From Listeria booriae (GTDB lineage Bacteria > Bacillota > Bacilli > Lactobacillales > Listeriaceae), in the NCBI RefSeq assembly GCF_000766865.1, contig NZ_JNFA01000023.1, positions 294,815 to 358,814 on the forward strand: a stretch of DNA of 64,000 nucleotides, given 5' to 3'. Below the pieces are notes generated by a model that saw nothing but the letters and a program-made list of their open reading frames with translations, ran no database searches and was not told the origin of the DNA. Of the stretch, positions 43,662 through 51,721 are shown piece after piece. How positions within the stretch are numbered: the first letter of the stretch is position 1; each line of letters starts with the position of its first letter. The position numbers were made by a program, and so were the translations under genes.

Positions 43662-44618
43662 CTAACCCCTTTTCGTGTTTAATGGTCGAACCTCAGCCTC
43701 AATCGCGGCCCGCTTGCTTTCCAAAAACGGCGGTAAAGACAACTTCTCACCCATCGTCTCATACGGCTCATCTTGCGCAAAACCAGGACCATCCGTCGCA
43801 AACTCAAACAAAATCTGTTGCGAAACCGGCATGTATAGCGATTCAAAGTAGAAACGATCCACGTAACCAGAATTCGGCGCTTGAAACTCATTCGCACGCG
43901 CAATCCATTTCTCAAGTTCCGCATGATCTTCCACTCGGAACGCCACGTGATGCACATTGCCATACCCTTGCATAGCCGGCAAAATATCCGTCCGTTCCTC
44001 CACAATGACTTGCGCACCATTCCCGCCTTCGCCGACTTCATATAAATGTTCGCCACCCTCCGTTGCCACTTCACGGAAACCAAGAATCACCGTCAACACT
44101 AAGCCGATATTTTCCTTATTTTGCACTGTCAAATACACTGGGCCCAAACCATAAATCGCGAATTCTGCAGGTACTGGTCCATTTTTCCAAGGAATTCCTG
44201 GCGCCACACCTTCATTATTCTCATCCGAAATCAACTGCAATGACTGCTCGTCAAAATCGCGGAATCCCAACACTTTCTTACCGAAACTTTCCGTAATCGC
44301 ATCATGATCCACACCTAGAGAATCAAAGCGTTCCACCCAATAGTCAAGCGCCGCATCACTTGGCACACGGAACGATGTTTTCGAAATACTATCCGTGCCC
44401 TTACGACCTTTCGGCAAATTTGGAAAATCAAAGAACGTCATATCCGTTCCCGCTGAACCAGCATCATCCGCAAAAAATAAATGATACGTCTGAATATCGT
44501 CCTGATTCACCGTTTTCTTCACTAATCGCATACCTAATGTTTCCGTATAAAACGCATAATTTTTCTCCGCACTACTTGTCATCGCCGTTACATGGTGGAT
44601 TCCTTTTAATTCTTTCAT
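43662..44618 (-). CDS. mhqO: Ring-cleaving dioxygenase, MhqO/MhqE type
   Basis: 318 residues with two vicinal-oxygen-chelate repeats. ELKGIHHVTAMTSSAEKNYAFY holds the first metal histidine region, YGNVHHVAFRVEDHAEL the second, and YMPVSQQILFEFATDGPGF the glutamate ligand. The enzymes cleave hydroquinone-type rings. Its start overlaps the preceding dioxygenase stop (ATGA). Confidence 0.92.
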   Translation of the reverse strand: MKELKGIHHVTAMTSSAEKNYAFYTETLGMRLVKKTVNQDDIQTYHLFFADDAGSAGTDMTFFDFPNLPKGRKGTDSISKTSFRVPSDAALDYWVERFDSLGVDHDAITESFGKKVLGFRDFDEQSLQLISDENNEGVAPGIPWKNGPVPAEFAIYGLGPVYLTVQNKENIGLVLTVILGFREVATEGGEHLYEVGEGGNGAQVIVEERTDILPAMQGYGNVHHVAFRVEDHAELEKWIARANEFQAPNSGYVDRFYFESLYMPVSQQILFEFATDGPGFAQDEPYETMGEKLSLPPFLESKRAAIEAEVRPLNTKRG

Positions 44619-45481
44619 TTGTCATTCTCCTTTAAATTAGATTCTATTTGTTCCCGTTTCGCTTCCAAAAATGGCGGTAAAGCCAATGTCTCGCCTAACG
44701 TATCAACTGTTTCATCAATCGCAAAACCCGGCGTATCGCTCGCAATCTCAATCATCAAGCCATTCGGTTCGCGGAAATACAAACTCGTAAAATACGCCCG
44801 ATCCACAAACTCTTCCACTTTCAGTCCAGCATCTAACACCTTCTGATGCCACATAGCCACAGCTTCCTTCGACGCCACCCGGTATGCCACATGGTCAATA
44901 CTGCCACGTCCCATCCGCGTCTGCTTATCCGAATCCGTCGCCACAAAAGACGTAAAGCCATCTTCCGGTAACGCCAAAAATTCCGTCGCAAAATCCGTCA
45001 AACGCGCCGTATCACGAACATGCCAATCCAATCCCAGCACCCGAATAATCTGCTTATCCGCCGGAATATCCGTATGCCGCGTCGCATTCTCCGTCGCAAT
45101 CCGTTCATCTACCTCAACAAGCATAATCGCAAACGTATCCGCATCATCCAAGTAAAGTCCACGCTCCGTCCGCCGCATCACCGTCACATCTGCCGCCACA
45201 CGCGCTTCCCAATAATCCAGTGACCCACGCGGAACCGCCAAATACGTCGTCCCATAATAATCCTGTTCCCGTCTGGCCCCGCCTAACCTTTTTATCTCAA
45301 AAAAAGTAAGCAACGTTCCCGGGTTCCCTTGATAGTCCCCATAAAACAAATGACGCATCCGCGTATTATTCTGATTCACCGTATTTTTCACAAGCCGCAA
45401 ACCAAGCACTTCCGTGTAGAAATGTCGATTCAGCGCCGCCGATTTCGTAAACGCAGACACATGATGAATACCCGTAATCAT
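44615..45481 (-). CDS. Second ring-cleaving dioxygenase (VOC family)
   Basis: 288 residues, paralogue of the next gene: MITGIHHVSAFTKSAALNRHFYTEVLGLRLVKNTVNQNN opens in the same way as its neighbour. GRGSIDHVAYRVASKEAV and LYFREPNGLMIEIASDTPGF supply the other ligands. First gene of the operon, with AAGGAG 9 nt before the ATG. Two adjacent paralogues suggest different ring substrates or a heteromer. Confidence 0.9.
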   Translation of the reverse strand: MITGIHHVSAFTKSAALNRHFYTEVLGLRLVKNTVNQNNTRMRHLFYGDYQGNPGTLLTFFEIKRLGGARREQDYYGTTYLAVPRGSLDYWEARVAADVTVMRRTERGLYLDDADTFAIMLVEVDERIATENATRHTDIPADKQIIRVLGLDWHVRDTARLTDFATEFLALPEDGFTSFVATDSDKQTRMGRGSIDHVAYRVASKEAVAMWHQKVLDAGLKVEEFVDRAYFTSLYFREPNGLMIEIASDTPGFAIDETVDTLGETLALPPFLEAKREQIESNLKENDK

Positions 45482-45514
45482 GTTCGCCCACTCCTTTCTG
45501 TTATCTTTAAAAAC

Positions 45515-45567
45515 AGTTTACCACTAAACTATAAAAGAGTAAAGCATTTTCTCTTACAAAAAGTAAG
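45515..45567 (-). promoter_or_regulatory. Promoter and palindromic operators of the Mhq-type operon
   Basis: TTTACT (45538-45543) and TAAACT (45515-45520) are spaced 17 bp on the minus strand. Upstream at 45553-45567 lies CTTACTTTTTGTAAG, perfect 5-bp arms. AGTTTACCACTAAACT (45515-45530), another inverted repeat, overlaps the -10. The upstream palindrome is shared with the azoR and MarR/YceI promoters. Confidence 0.6.
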
Positions 45568-45588
45568 TGAACCAAAAAACAAACATTT

Positions 45589-46018
45589 CTACAACATCCG
45601 ATTATCCGTATGAAACTCCTGAACAGAACTCCGATCATCCTTTGCATCATATTTTTCAAAATACCGATTCCCAGTATACTCCGAAATCACTTTTCGCCAA
45701 AAAGCTTGCGCCGCATAATTATTCTTCACTTGCAAAACACGCCATTTACCAGGAAACAAATCAAAAACTTGTTTCGCAGCAGCCCTTCCAACGCCCTGAC
45801 CCGCATAATATTTCAGCGTGAAAAACTGCTCCACATTACTAAACTCACCGTTACTCCGGATTCGTCCAATAATTCGCAATCCCCATCTTCTTAAAAAGCC
45901 CATCCGCATTCACCCGCAACACTGGCACATACTGACTAAATTCATAATGATAAAACTGAATCAAATTTTGAAGCACATAATCCTCACTTTTTAATACCCG
46001 ATTAAGCGTTACTTCCAT
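45589..46018 (-). pseudogene. Decayed GNAT acetyltransferase gene
   Basis: The ATG at 46018 opens a frame reading MEVTLNRVLKSEDYVLQNL through GIANYWTNPE and then a stop near 45855. Another frame continues with EQFFTLKYYAGQGVGRAAAKQ (acetyl-CoA loop) and KNNYAAQAFWRKVISEYTGNRYFEK to 45589. Compared with intact proteins of this GNAT group, about 25-30 residues carrying the central beta strands are missing at the junction, so an out-of-frame deletion is the best explanation. Confidence 0.75.
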
Positions 46019-46190
46019 TCTCTCTTCCCCATCCCTTACAATATAATTTAAACATCCCTGTTATTGTATCATCATTAGCGCCCTTGTTATAAGCAATCAC
46101 TATCCATGAAACGATAAATCCGAGTATGCTACAATATAACATAATACGTAAAAAAGGAAGATAAACAAAGAGGAAGTCCATAGACGCAAA

Positions 46191-46240
46191 TAAAACTACG
46201 TATCGAAAATCTAATCTCAGATTTCCGATACGTAGTTTTT
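46191..46240 (-). terminator. Terminator of the ABC/SGNH operon
   Basis: 14-bp arms AAAACTACGTATCG and CGATACGTAGTTTT plus an inner AAATCT/AGATTT stem. It begins 4 bp after the permease stop. Confidence 0.92.
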
Positions 46241-46243
46241 CTA

Positions 46244-47224
46244 TCAATATACGTCACGTTTCATAAATACCCAATAAGATACGATTAATCCAACCACAGT
46301 CCAAACGAGCAATGTCACAACAGAAAATCCGAGTGTCATTCCGTCAACCGGCGGGCTTGTGCCGTTTAAATAATTCGTAAGTTGCAAGTTTACCATGAAT
46401 AAATATTTCGCGCTCGGCCACGATGAAACCAAATTACTCAAAATTGATCCGGTAATGAGCGCCGAAAGCATAATCCCCATGACCGCCGCCGTACTGCGAA
46501 CAAGGACGGAGCACATCAGCGTCAACACGCCGATAACCATCGCTACAAGCCATGCCAAACCAAATTCCATCAATAAATACTGCCACATTGGTAAGGAATA
46601 CACACCAGCCGTTCCAACCGTATCCCCGCTCACATCAAATCCCGTCAAAATCGGCGCTGTCCAGCCACCATAGCCAAACACCACACCCGAAATCGCATAC
46701 GCAATCAAGGCCGAAGCGAGCAAAATAATCGAAACCGAAAGCATCATCGAAATAAACTTACTCGTCAAAATGCGCCATCGTTTCACCGGTCTGGTCAGCA
46801 AGAACTTAATCGTCCCACTTCCCGACTCAGACGAAATCAAATCCGCCGCAATCACCATGACAAACAACGGGAACAGCAATCCGATGCCATTTTCCACAAA
46901 TGATTTTAAGAAAGTCGGTGCACCTGGTGAATTTGGGTTCACATCTTCATCCAAGTAATATTGCAGTTGCCCCAACGTTACGCGCATATACTTCTTATAT
47001 TCATCGGGAATCCGATTCGAACTCAGCCGGTTTTCAATATCCACCACTTGCTGCTGGACTTGCACATGCCAATCCGTCGTTCCCGATTTCTTCTCCGTCT
47101 CCTGATGTTCCCGAAACTGCGCATACGTAAAAATACCAACAATAATCGCGACAAGAAACAAAATAATCAGGAGGCGCCGCTTGCGATAAAGCTTCAGTTG
47201 CTCATTGTACACTAAATTAATCAA
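46244..47224 (-). CDS. ABC-2 type exporter permease
   Basis: 326 residues. One helix near the N-terminus (RRLLIILFLVAIIVGIFTY), an extracellular loop of about 90 residues, then five helices, as in BcrB/NatB-like ABC-2 permeases. SSESGSGTIKFLLTRPVKRW is the conserved coupling segment. It overlaps the ATPase gene by 8 bp. Such exporters usually handle peptides, lipids or antimicrobials; the cargo is unknown. Confidence 0.88.
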   Translation of the reverse strand: MINLVYNEQLKLYRKRRLLIILFLVAIIVGIFTYAQFREHQETEKKSGTTDWHVQVQQQVVDIENRLSSNRIPDEYKKYMRVTLGQLQYYLDEDVNPNSPGAPTFLKSFVENGIGLLFPLFVMVIAADLISSESGSGTIKFLLTRPVKRWRILTSKFISMMLSVSIILLASALIAYAISGVVFGYGGWTAPILTGFDVSGDTVGTAGVYSLPMWQYLLMEFGLAWLVAMVIGVLTLMCSVLVRSTAAVMGIMLSALITGSILSNLVSSWPSAKYLFMVNLQLTNYLNGTSPPVDGMTLGFSVVTLLVWTVVGLIVSYWVFMKRDVY

Positions 47225-48122
47225 TGCCTTGCCCTCCTGTCAACTCAATGAATAAATCTTCTAATGATGGTGTGATTTTCTGCATTTCAAGCACTTGCAC
47301 ACCTGCACGAACCACGCGACTATTCCAAACTGGCAACTTATCCGCATGAAACGGCGTATATAGCGCTCCATCACGCTCTTCTACTTCCGTCATACTTTCC
47401 AAAATCGCCTTTCCTTTTGCCATAGGTTCAAAGCGCCATCTTGCTTTTTCACGATCCGACAAAAGCCGGTGCACATCGTCCGTTGCAATAATCTCACCTT
47501 GCGTCATAATCGCCACACGATCGCACAACAGCTGAATCTCACTCAGTAAATGCGAAGAAACTAGCACACTAATCCCTTGATCCTTCGCCAAAAAACGAAT
47601 AAAATCGCGCATTTCTCGAATACCCGATGGATCTAACCCATTCGTCGGTTCATCCAAAATGAGTAACTTCGGATTCGACAACAACGCCTGAGCAATCCCT
47701 AAACGTTGACGCATCCCGAGCGAGTAAGTCGAAACCCGGTCATGTACGCGCGCTGTCATACCAACCAATTCCGCAACTTCATGCAACCGTTCTGGTGGAA
47801 TCGTTTTATCCATCCGCGCAAAGTACGCCAAGTTCTCCCACCCCGTCAAAAACGGATAGAATTCCGGATTTTCCACAATACAACCAAGACTCTTCATCGC
47901 TTCCGTGAAGTTCTTACGAATATCTTTACCACCAATTAAAATCGTACCTGATGTTGGCTTAATCAATCCGACAAGCATCCGAATCGTCGTAGTCTTCCCA
48001 GCGCCATTCGGTCCTAAAAAGCCAAAAACTTCGCCTTCATTGACCTTGAAACTAATATCTTTAATAATCTGCCGCTTGCCGATTTTTTTATTTAAATCTT
48101 GTACTAAAAGCGCCGCCGTCAT
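47217..48122 (-). CDS. ABC transporter ATPase (BcrA/NatA type)
   Basis: 301 residues. Walker A GPNGAGKTT near 39-47, signature YSLGMRQRLGIA, Walker B LLILDEPTNGLDPSG. The C-terminal ~90 residues form the accessory domain found in CcmA-like drug/bacitracin exporters. Its start overlaps the lipase stop by 4 bp. Confidence 0.92.
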   Translation of the reverse strand: MTAALLVQDLNKKIGKRQIIKDISFKVNEGEVFGFLGPNGAGKTTTIRMLVGLIKPTSGTILIGGKDIRKNFTEAMKSLGCIVENPEFYPFLTGWENLAYFARMDKTIPPERLHEVAELVGMTARVHDRVSTYSLGMRQRLGIAQALLSNPKLLILDEPTNGLDPSGIREMRDFIRFLAKDQGISVLVSSHLLSEIQLLCDRVAIMTQGEIIATDDVHRLLSDREKARWRFEPMAKGKAILESMTEVEERDGALYTPFHADKLPVWNSRVVRAGVQVLEMQKITPSLEDLFIELTGGQGID

Positions 48123-48907
48123 TTGCTATCACCTGCCCCATCTGTTGTCATTACGCTATTTAAGCGGTCCGCGAACAACTGATAGCCCGCTCCATTCGGA
48201 TGAAAATGATCGCTTGATAAATATTTTTTACCGTTCAAAATGAAATAATCGTACGTCGGCACATAAACTACACGCGAAAACTTGCTTGCCAAATTCTCCG
48301 TATCCATATTCCACTTCGACGCAATGTTCGCTAATTCGACGCGATTTTTCACATCAACGAACGGATTATACAAACCGAGATGATACACGACAGCATCTTT
48401 ATTCAGCTCGCGAATCCGTTTATAAATTTTCTCCAAATTGTTTAAATACGCCGTCTCATTCTTCTGAATTTCCGCCGCATTCAAATTCTCAAGCGCTGCA
48501 CCACCGCGAAACAAATCGTTCCCGCCAATCGTCAAGAAAATCACATCGGCATTCGTCACTTGTTGCCCGATTTCTTTTTGTCCGAGCTGGGCCAGCAACT
48601 GGTTGCTTCGTGCGCCACTGATGGCAAGATTGGACAGCGTTACGTTTGTGCCGTCTTTTTCAAGCGTATCAATGACACGGCGGACATAGCCTTTGCCATC
48701 CGTATCGCCCACGCCTGCTGTTAATGAATCGCCGAGTCCCGTCACTTGGAATTGCGATGCTTTTTTGACATCTGTTTTTGTCTCTGTTGTTGTCGTTGTA
48801 CTTTTACCTGTTTGACCTAGTGCCACTGCGACGATTCCGCCTAGGCAAAGCAATAATGCCAATACCGAAAGCCACGTCATCATGACAACCCATTTATTTC
48901 GTTTCAA
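48119..48907 (-). CDS. YpmR-type SGNH/GDSL lipase, membrane-anchored
   Basis: 262 residues. An N-terminal membrane segment (about 6-31) and a Thr-rich linker lead to an extracellular SGNH hydrolase: GLGDSLTAGVGD (serine block I), ISGARS (II), LTIGGNDLF (III) and SSDHFHPN (DxxH, V). B. subtilis YpmR is a relative. It may act on lipids or acylated surface polymers. Overlaps its neighbours by 4 bp on both sides. Confidence 0.9.
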   Translation of the reverse strand: MKRNKWVVMMTWLSVLALLLCLGGIVAVALGQTGKSTTTTTETKTDVKKASQFQVTGLGDSLTAGVGDTDGKGYVRRVIDTLEKDGTNVTLSNLAISGARSNQLLAQLGQKEIGQQVTNADVIFLTIGGNDLFRGGAALENLNAAEIQKNETAYLNNLEKIYKRIRELNKDAVVYHLGLYNPFVDVKNRVELANIASKWNMDTENLASKFSRVVYVPTYDYFILNGKKYLSSDHFHPNGAGYQLFADRLNSVMTTDGAGDSK

Positions 48908-49728
48908 GTTGTTTCCTCCTGTTCGCCTCTTTTAGCCCCACCAATAAATAAGAGGAAGCCTACAAATCCGATAATTCCTATAAACAATGGCAATAATGCT
49001 TCCATCGTTAATCCTGTTCCGTTCGGTTGCCCTGTATTAAATTGCAACCATCCGAATAATAATTCCCGCAACGCAATTCCCATTCCAACATAAGCAAACA
49101 CTCGCTGCCATTTGACGAATAAAAGAACTGCCAAAACAATAAAGCCAAGCGCTACAAAAAGATATTCCCCAATCGCAATCATCGCTGGATAAAAAACCAT
49201 CGTATCAAAAGTAGCACCGCTCCATTTCTCCACACCTAAGTACGTCTGATATCGCAAAATCGCTAACACAAGACCTAACCCCGCACCAAGGAGTAGCAAA
49301 ACAAAACCGCTGACCGTTACCATTCGATTCTCCGCTTTTGGCAAAATCGGTTCCGCTTCAATCGTATAAAAAAGAACAAACGCGGAAAACATCGCCAGCC
49401 CTGCAATTAAACATAAGAGATTCGCATTTTGAATATTCACAGTTTCTTCTACACCCATCACCGCACGAATAACAAAATATGTGAAGTAGGTGACAAATAA
49501 CAGACTCACAACTACTTCGGTTCCCTTTAATTTATAGCCAGCATATGAAAGCACCGCTGTTACAATCATAATAACCGCTAACCCTAATTCGACTGTCCAA
49601 TAAATACTAGACCGTTCTTGATTTAGTAGCAAGATGTAAAGCACCCGTCTCACCGCTCCAAGCCCCGTCGTCACTCCAAGCATTAGCATTAACGCTATAC
49701 CAATTTGATGTCGATAATATTTACGCAT
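48904..49728 (-). CDS. Polytopic membrane protein of unknown function
   Basis: 274 residues with eight predicted helices and short loops. First gene of the four-gene operon and overlapping the lipase by 4 bp. No motif recognised. Context suggests it works with the SGNH lipase and ABC exporter in membrane-lipid or surface-polymer handling, which is an inference from position only. Confidence 0.8.
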   Translation of the reverse strand: MRKYYRHQIGIALMLMLGVTTGLGAVRRVLYILLLNQERSSIYWTVELGLAVIMIVTAVLSYAGYKLKGTEVVVSLLFVTYFTYFVIRAVMGVEETVNIQNANLLCLIAGLAMFSAFVLFYTIEAEPILPKAENRMVTVSGFVLLLLGAGLGLVLAILRYQTYLGVEKWSGATFDTMVFYPAMIAIGEYLFVALGFIVLAVLLFVKWQRVFAYVGMGIALRELLFGWLQFNTGQPNGTGLTMEALLPLFIGIIGFVGFLLFIGGAKRGEQEETT

Positions 49729-49803
49729 CCCCTTATCAGCCCCTTTTTACGAACAAACTCACTTTCGCTTAAGTATAGCAGAATTACCCGTAAACCTAAA
49801 CAA

Positions 49804-49858
49804 AAAAGCCAGCACCGCGTAAAAACCAATCCATTGTTGGCTCTTACCGGTTCTGGCT
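49804..49858 (-). terminator. Terminator after the GIY-YIG-like gene
   Basis: Arms around AGCCAGAACCG and CGGTGCTGGCT with a long AT-rich loop and T6 on the minus strand. Confidence 0.75.
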
Positions 49859-49863
49859 CTATT

Positions 49864-50217
49864 TTATTCCTCTGATTCGGCTAATTTTTCTTGCCAAAGT
49901 TCTAAAATCACTTCTAATTCTTCTTTAATATCGTCATTTGTCATTTCGTCTTTAATATCGACAAGCTCCAGTTCCTCAAGCTCAATCGTATCCAAGCCAT
50001 ATTTCGACGCTTCATCCGCCATAATCCAAGGCAACGCGCCTGGTGACTTCATCTTAATCGCGAATTGGTATTTGTTTTGAATACCGCGTAAATCCATGCT
50101 CGCTGCCAAAACATATTTCCCTGTTTCGCGGCTCACAAAGCGGTACACACCGGCCCGATGCTTCGTCTGCTTATATTCATTGATCATTTTCTTCTTCGTA
50201 TCTCGGTCCATGCTCAC
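49864..50217 (-). CDS. Small GIY-YIG-like protein, degenerate
   Basis: 117 residues. EYKQTKHRAGVYRFVSRETGKYVLAASMDLRG resembles the small GIY-YIG nuclease-like proteins of Bacilli, but the second YIG is replaced (YVL) so catalysis is doubtful. The C-terminal half is acidic and helical. GTG 50217 is used (GCAGG 8 nt upstream); an ATG two codons later is possible. It starts 1 bp after the DUF6530 gene. Confidence 0.7.
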   Translation of the reverse strand: MSMDRDTKKKMINEYKQTKHRAGVYRFVSRETGKYVLAASMDLRGIQNKYQFAIKMKSPGALPWIMADEASKYGLDTIELEELELVDIKDEMTNDDIKEELEVILELWQEKLAESEE

Positions 50218-50218
50218 T

Positions 50219-50698
50219 TTAATAACCTGCTTCCTTCAAAATTCGACTTAACGTGCGCAACCGCTCACTTAAAAGCTCATCGCTATCGGTCATCGCTTGC
50301 TGGAACAACGCAATGTCCTCATCAATTCTTTCATTATCATCACAAACCGCAACCGTCATCGCGTCACCTTGCAAGCCAATCCGGTCAATCTGCGGGTTCT
50401 CTTTATCATAAAAATTATCGTGTTTATACGCATCACGAAAATATAATGTCGAACGACTAATCAAAATCGCTAAATCTAACACACGGTGAAGCGGTAATTC
50501 TTCTGACTGGCGAGACCATTTCCCGCCCGTATGACGCCAAACTTTCGCTGAAATATCAACTTTGCCGCGATCATTCCATTGTGCCAAACCAAGTGACAAG
50601 CCTTTCGCATCTGAGTTGTAAGCGTATTTGCCATCCACATCATCGTAGTTCTCTGCGACAATCACTGGCTTATGTTTCAAATTTGTTGGGATATTCAT
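50219..50698 (-). CDS. DUF6530-type protein
   Basis: 159 residues, soluble. PTNLKHKPVIVAENYDDVDGKYAYNSDAKGLSLG and IDRIGLQGDAMTV are strongly patterned and match what I remember of the DUF6530 family in Firmicutes. No function is known to me. AGGAGAG precedes the ATG. A tandem operator-like array lies in its 5' leader. It forms a two-gene operon with the GIY-YIG-like protein. Confidence 0.8.
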   Translation of the reverse strand: MNIPTNLKHKPVIVAENYDDVDGKYAYNSDAKGLSLGLAQWNDRGKVDISAKVWRHTGGKWSRQSEELPLHRVLDLAILISRSTLYFRDAYKHDNFYDKENPQIDRIGLQGDAMTVAVCDDNERIDEDIALFQQAMTDSDELLSERLRTLSRILKEAGY

Positions 50699-50711
50699 GG
50701 TATCTCTCCTT

Positions 50712-50742
50712 TTAGTAATTTAGTAAATTAGTAACTTACTAA
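50712..50742. repeat. TTAGTAA operator array, 8-bp period
   Basis: TTAGTAA occurs at 50712, 50720 and 50728, and its complement TTACTAA at 50736, each exactly 8 bp apart. The last pair makes a perfect 15-bp palindrome TTAGTAACTTACTAA. The array spans the first transcribed bases of the DUF6530 operon, directly before its ribosome site. Confidence 0.75.
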
Positions 50743-50747
50743 AAAAT

Positions 50748-50776
50748 ATTATAACAGCATTTACCACAAAAAGCAA
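50748..50776 (-). promoter_or_regulatory. Promoter of the DUF6530/GIY-YIG operon
   Basis: TTGCTT (50771-50776) and TATAAT (50748-50753) are spaced 17 bp, with a TG before the -10. Confidence 0.72.
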
Positions 50777-50782
50777 CCTAAC

Positions 50783-50810
50783 AAAAAACACCACCTTATT
50801 TGGCAGTGTT
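50783..50810 (-). terminator. Terminator overlapping the FAD synthetase stop codon
   Basis: Arms AACACTGCC and GGTGGTGTT with an AAATAA loop and T6; the stop codon sits in the 3' side of the stem. Confidence 0.78.
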
Positions 50811-51554
50811 AAATGTTATTTGGGCAGGAGTTGTAACTTCTGGTAGCGCAATTCGGTCGGCATTAATAATTTGAATTCGCCTTTGCTCGCCATTTATCGT
50901 GACATCGTACTCGCCTGCTTTCGGAATAACATATTCGTCCATTCCAGTCAGCCAATACGTTCCACGCTTTTCAATCACTTCTCCTTCTATAAAATAAGGA
51001 TGTCCTAGCAAAAACTTCGCCGTCGCAAAATCCCCGTCAGCGATTGCCGCACGAATATCTGTGGAACTGATTTTGTGGGCGTGATCTTTGACAAACGGTA
51101 CTTCCGTTACTGGTACAGAGCGTTCGCCGCACAAATTAATGAGCAAATCGACATCTGAATCGCGTCCTTTTCCGAAGTTGAAGCTTTCGCCAACCACGAT
51201 ATGCCGTAAGTTTAGTCCTCGTAAATGCTCACGAATAAATGTTTCTGCGGAGTTCTCGGCATATTTTGTTGTGAATAAAATGTTGTATACTTTGTCCACA
51301 CCGTAATGTTCCAACCAATAGAACTTGGCGCTGTCTGGCGTAATCGCGCGCTGATATGCTGGGTCTTTTCGTAATGCCCATAGCGGATGCGGCGTAAAGC
51401 AAACAATGGCTAACTTCTCTTCTTTAGCACACAATGCTTTAGCCTGCTCCAACAAGTGCTGATGCCCTTTATGCACCCCATCGAACTTGCCAATCACTAG
51501 AATTACCGGATCATCACTATCTGGCAACTTATCTGTCACTTGAAAAACTTCCAT
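50796..51554 (-). CDS. Single-domain FAD synthetase (FMN adenylyltransferase)
   Basis: 252 residues. The nucleotidyltransferase motif is GKFDGVHKGHQ (22-32) and KISSTDIRAAI is the second conserved block. The C-terminal ~70 residues do not show the riboflavin kinase signature of full RibF/RibC, so only FMN to FAD conversion is expected. L. monocytogenes has a comparable short enzyme (Lmo0728) in addition to bifunctional RibCF. ATG 51554 has GAGGAG 9 nt upstream; the frame extends 28 codons further without support. Confidence 0.85.
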   Translation of the reverse strand: MEVFQVTDKLPDSDDPVILVIGKFDGVHKGHQHLLEQAKALCAKEEKLAIVCFTPHPLWALRKDPAYQRAITPDSAKFYWLEHYGVDKVYNILFTTKYAENSAETFIREHLRGLNLRHIVVGESFNFGKGRDSDVDLLINLCGERSVPVTEVPFVKDHAHKISSTDIRAAIADGDFATAKFLLGHPYFIEGEVIEKRGTYWLTGMDEYVIPKAGEYDVTINGEQRRIQIINADRIALPEVTTPAQITFNTAK

Positions 51555-51654
51555 TCCCGACCACTCCTCTTCTCTACAAAGATACCCCATTCGAAGCATT
51601 TTTAACAACTTCTTTGCTCTAAAACAATTCACTAACAAATAGTAAGCAACTAGT

Positions 51655-51683
51655 TTGAATTCACTGTTTAAAAACGCTATACT
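51655..51683 (+). promoter_or_regulatory. Promoter of the DsbA-like gene
   Basis: TTGAAT (51655-51660) and TATACT (51678-51683) are spaced 17 bp. Confidence 0.65.
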
Positions 51684-51721
51684 AGAAGGAGTGTCATAGT
51701 ACTTTTTAGGAGGAACAAATC

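Noticed and set aside
46002..46247. Minus-strand open frame overlapping the ABC permease stop
   Set aside because: Its first ~20 codons are encoded by the operon terminator hairpin (46191-46240), it has no ribosome site, and its end overlaps the GNAT pseudogene start. It may simply contain the pseudogene promoter.
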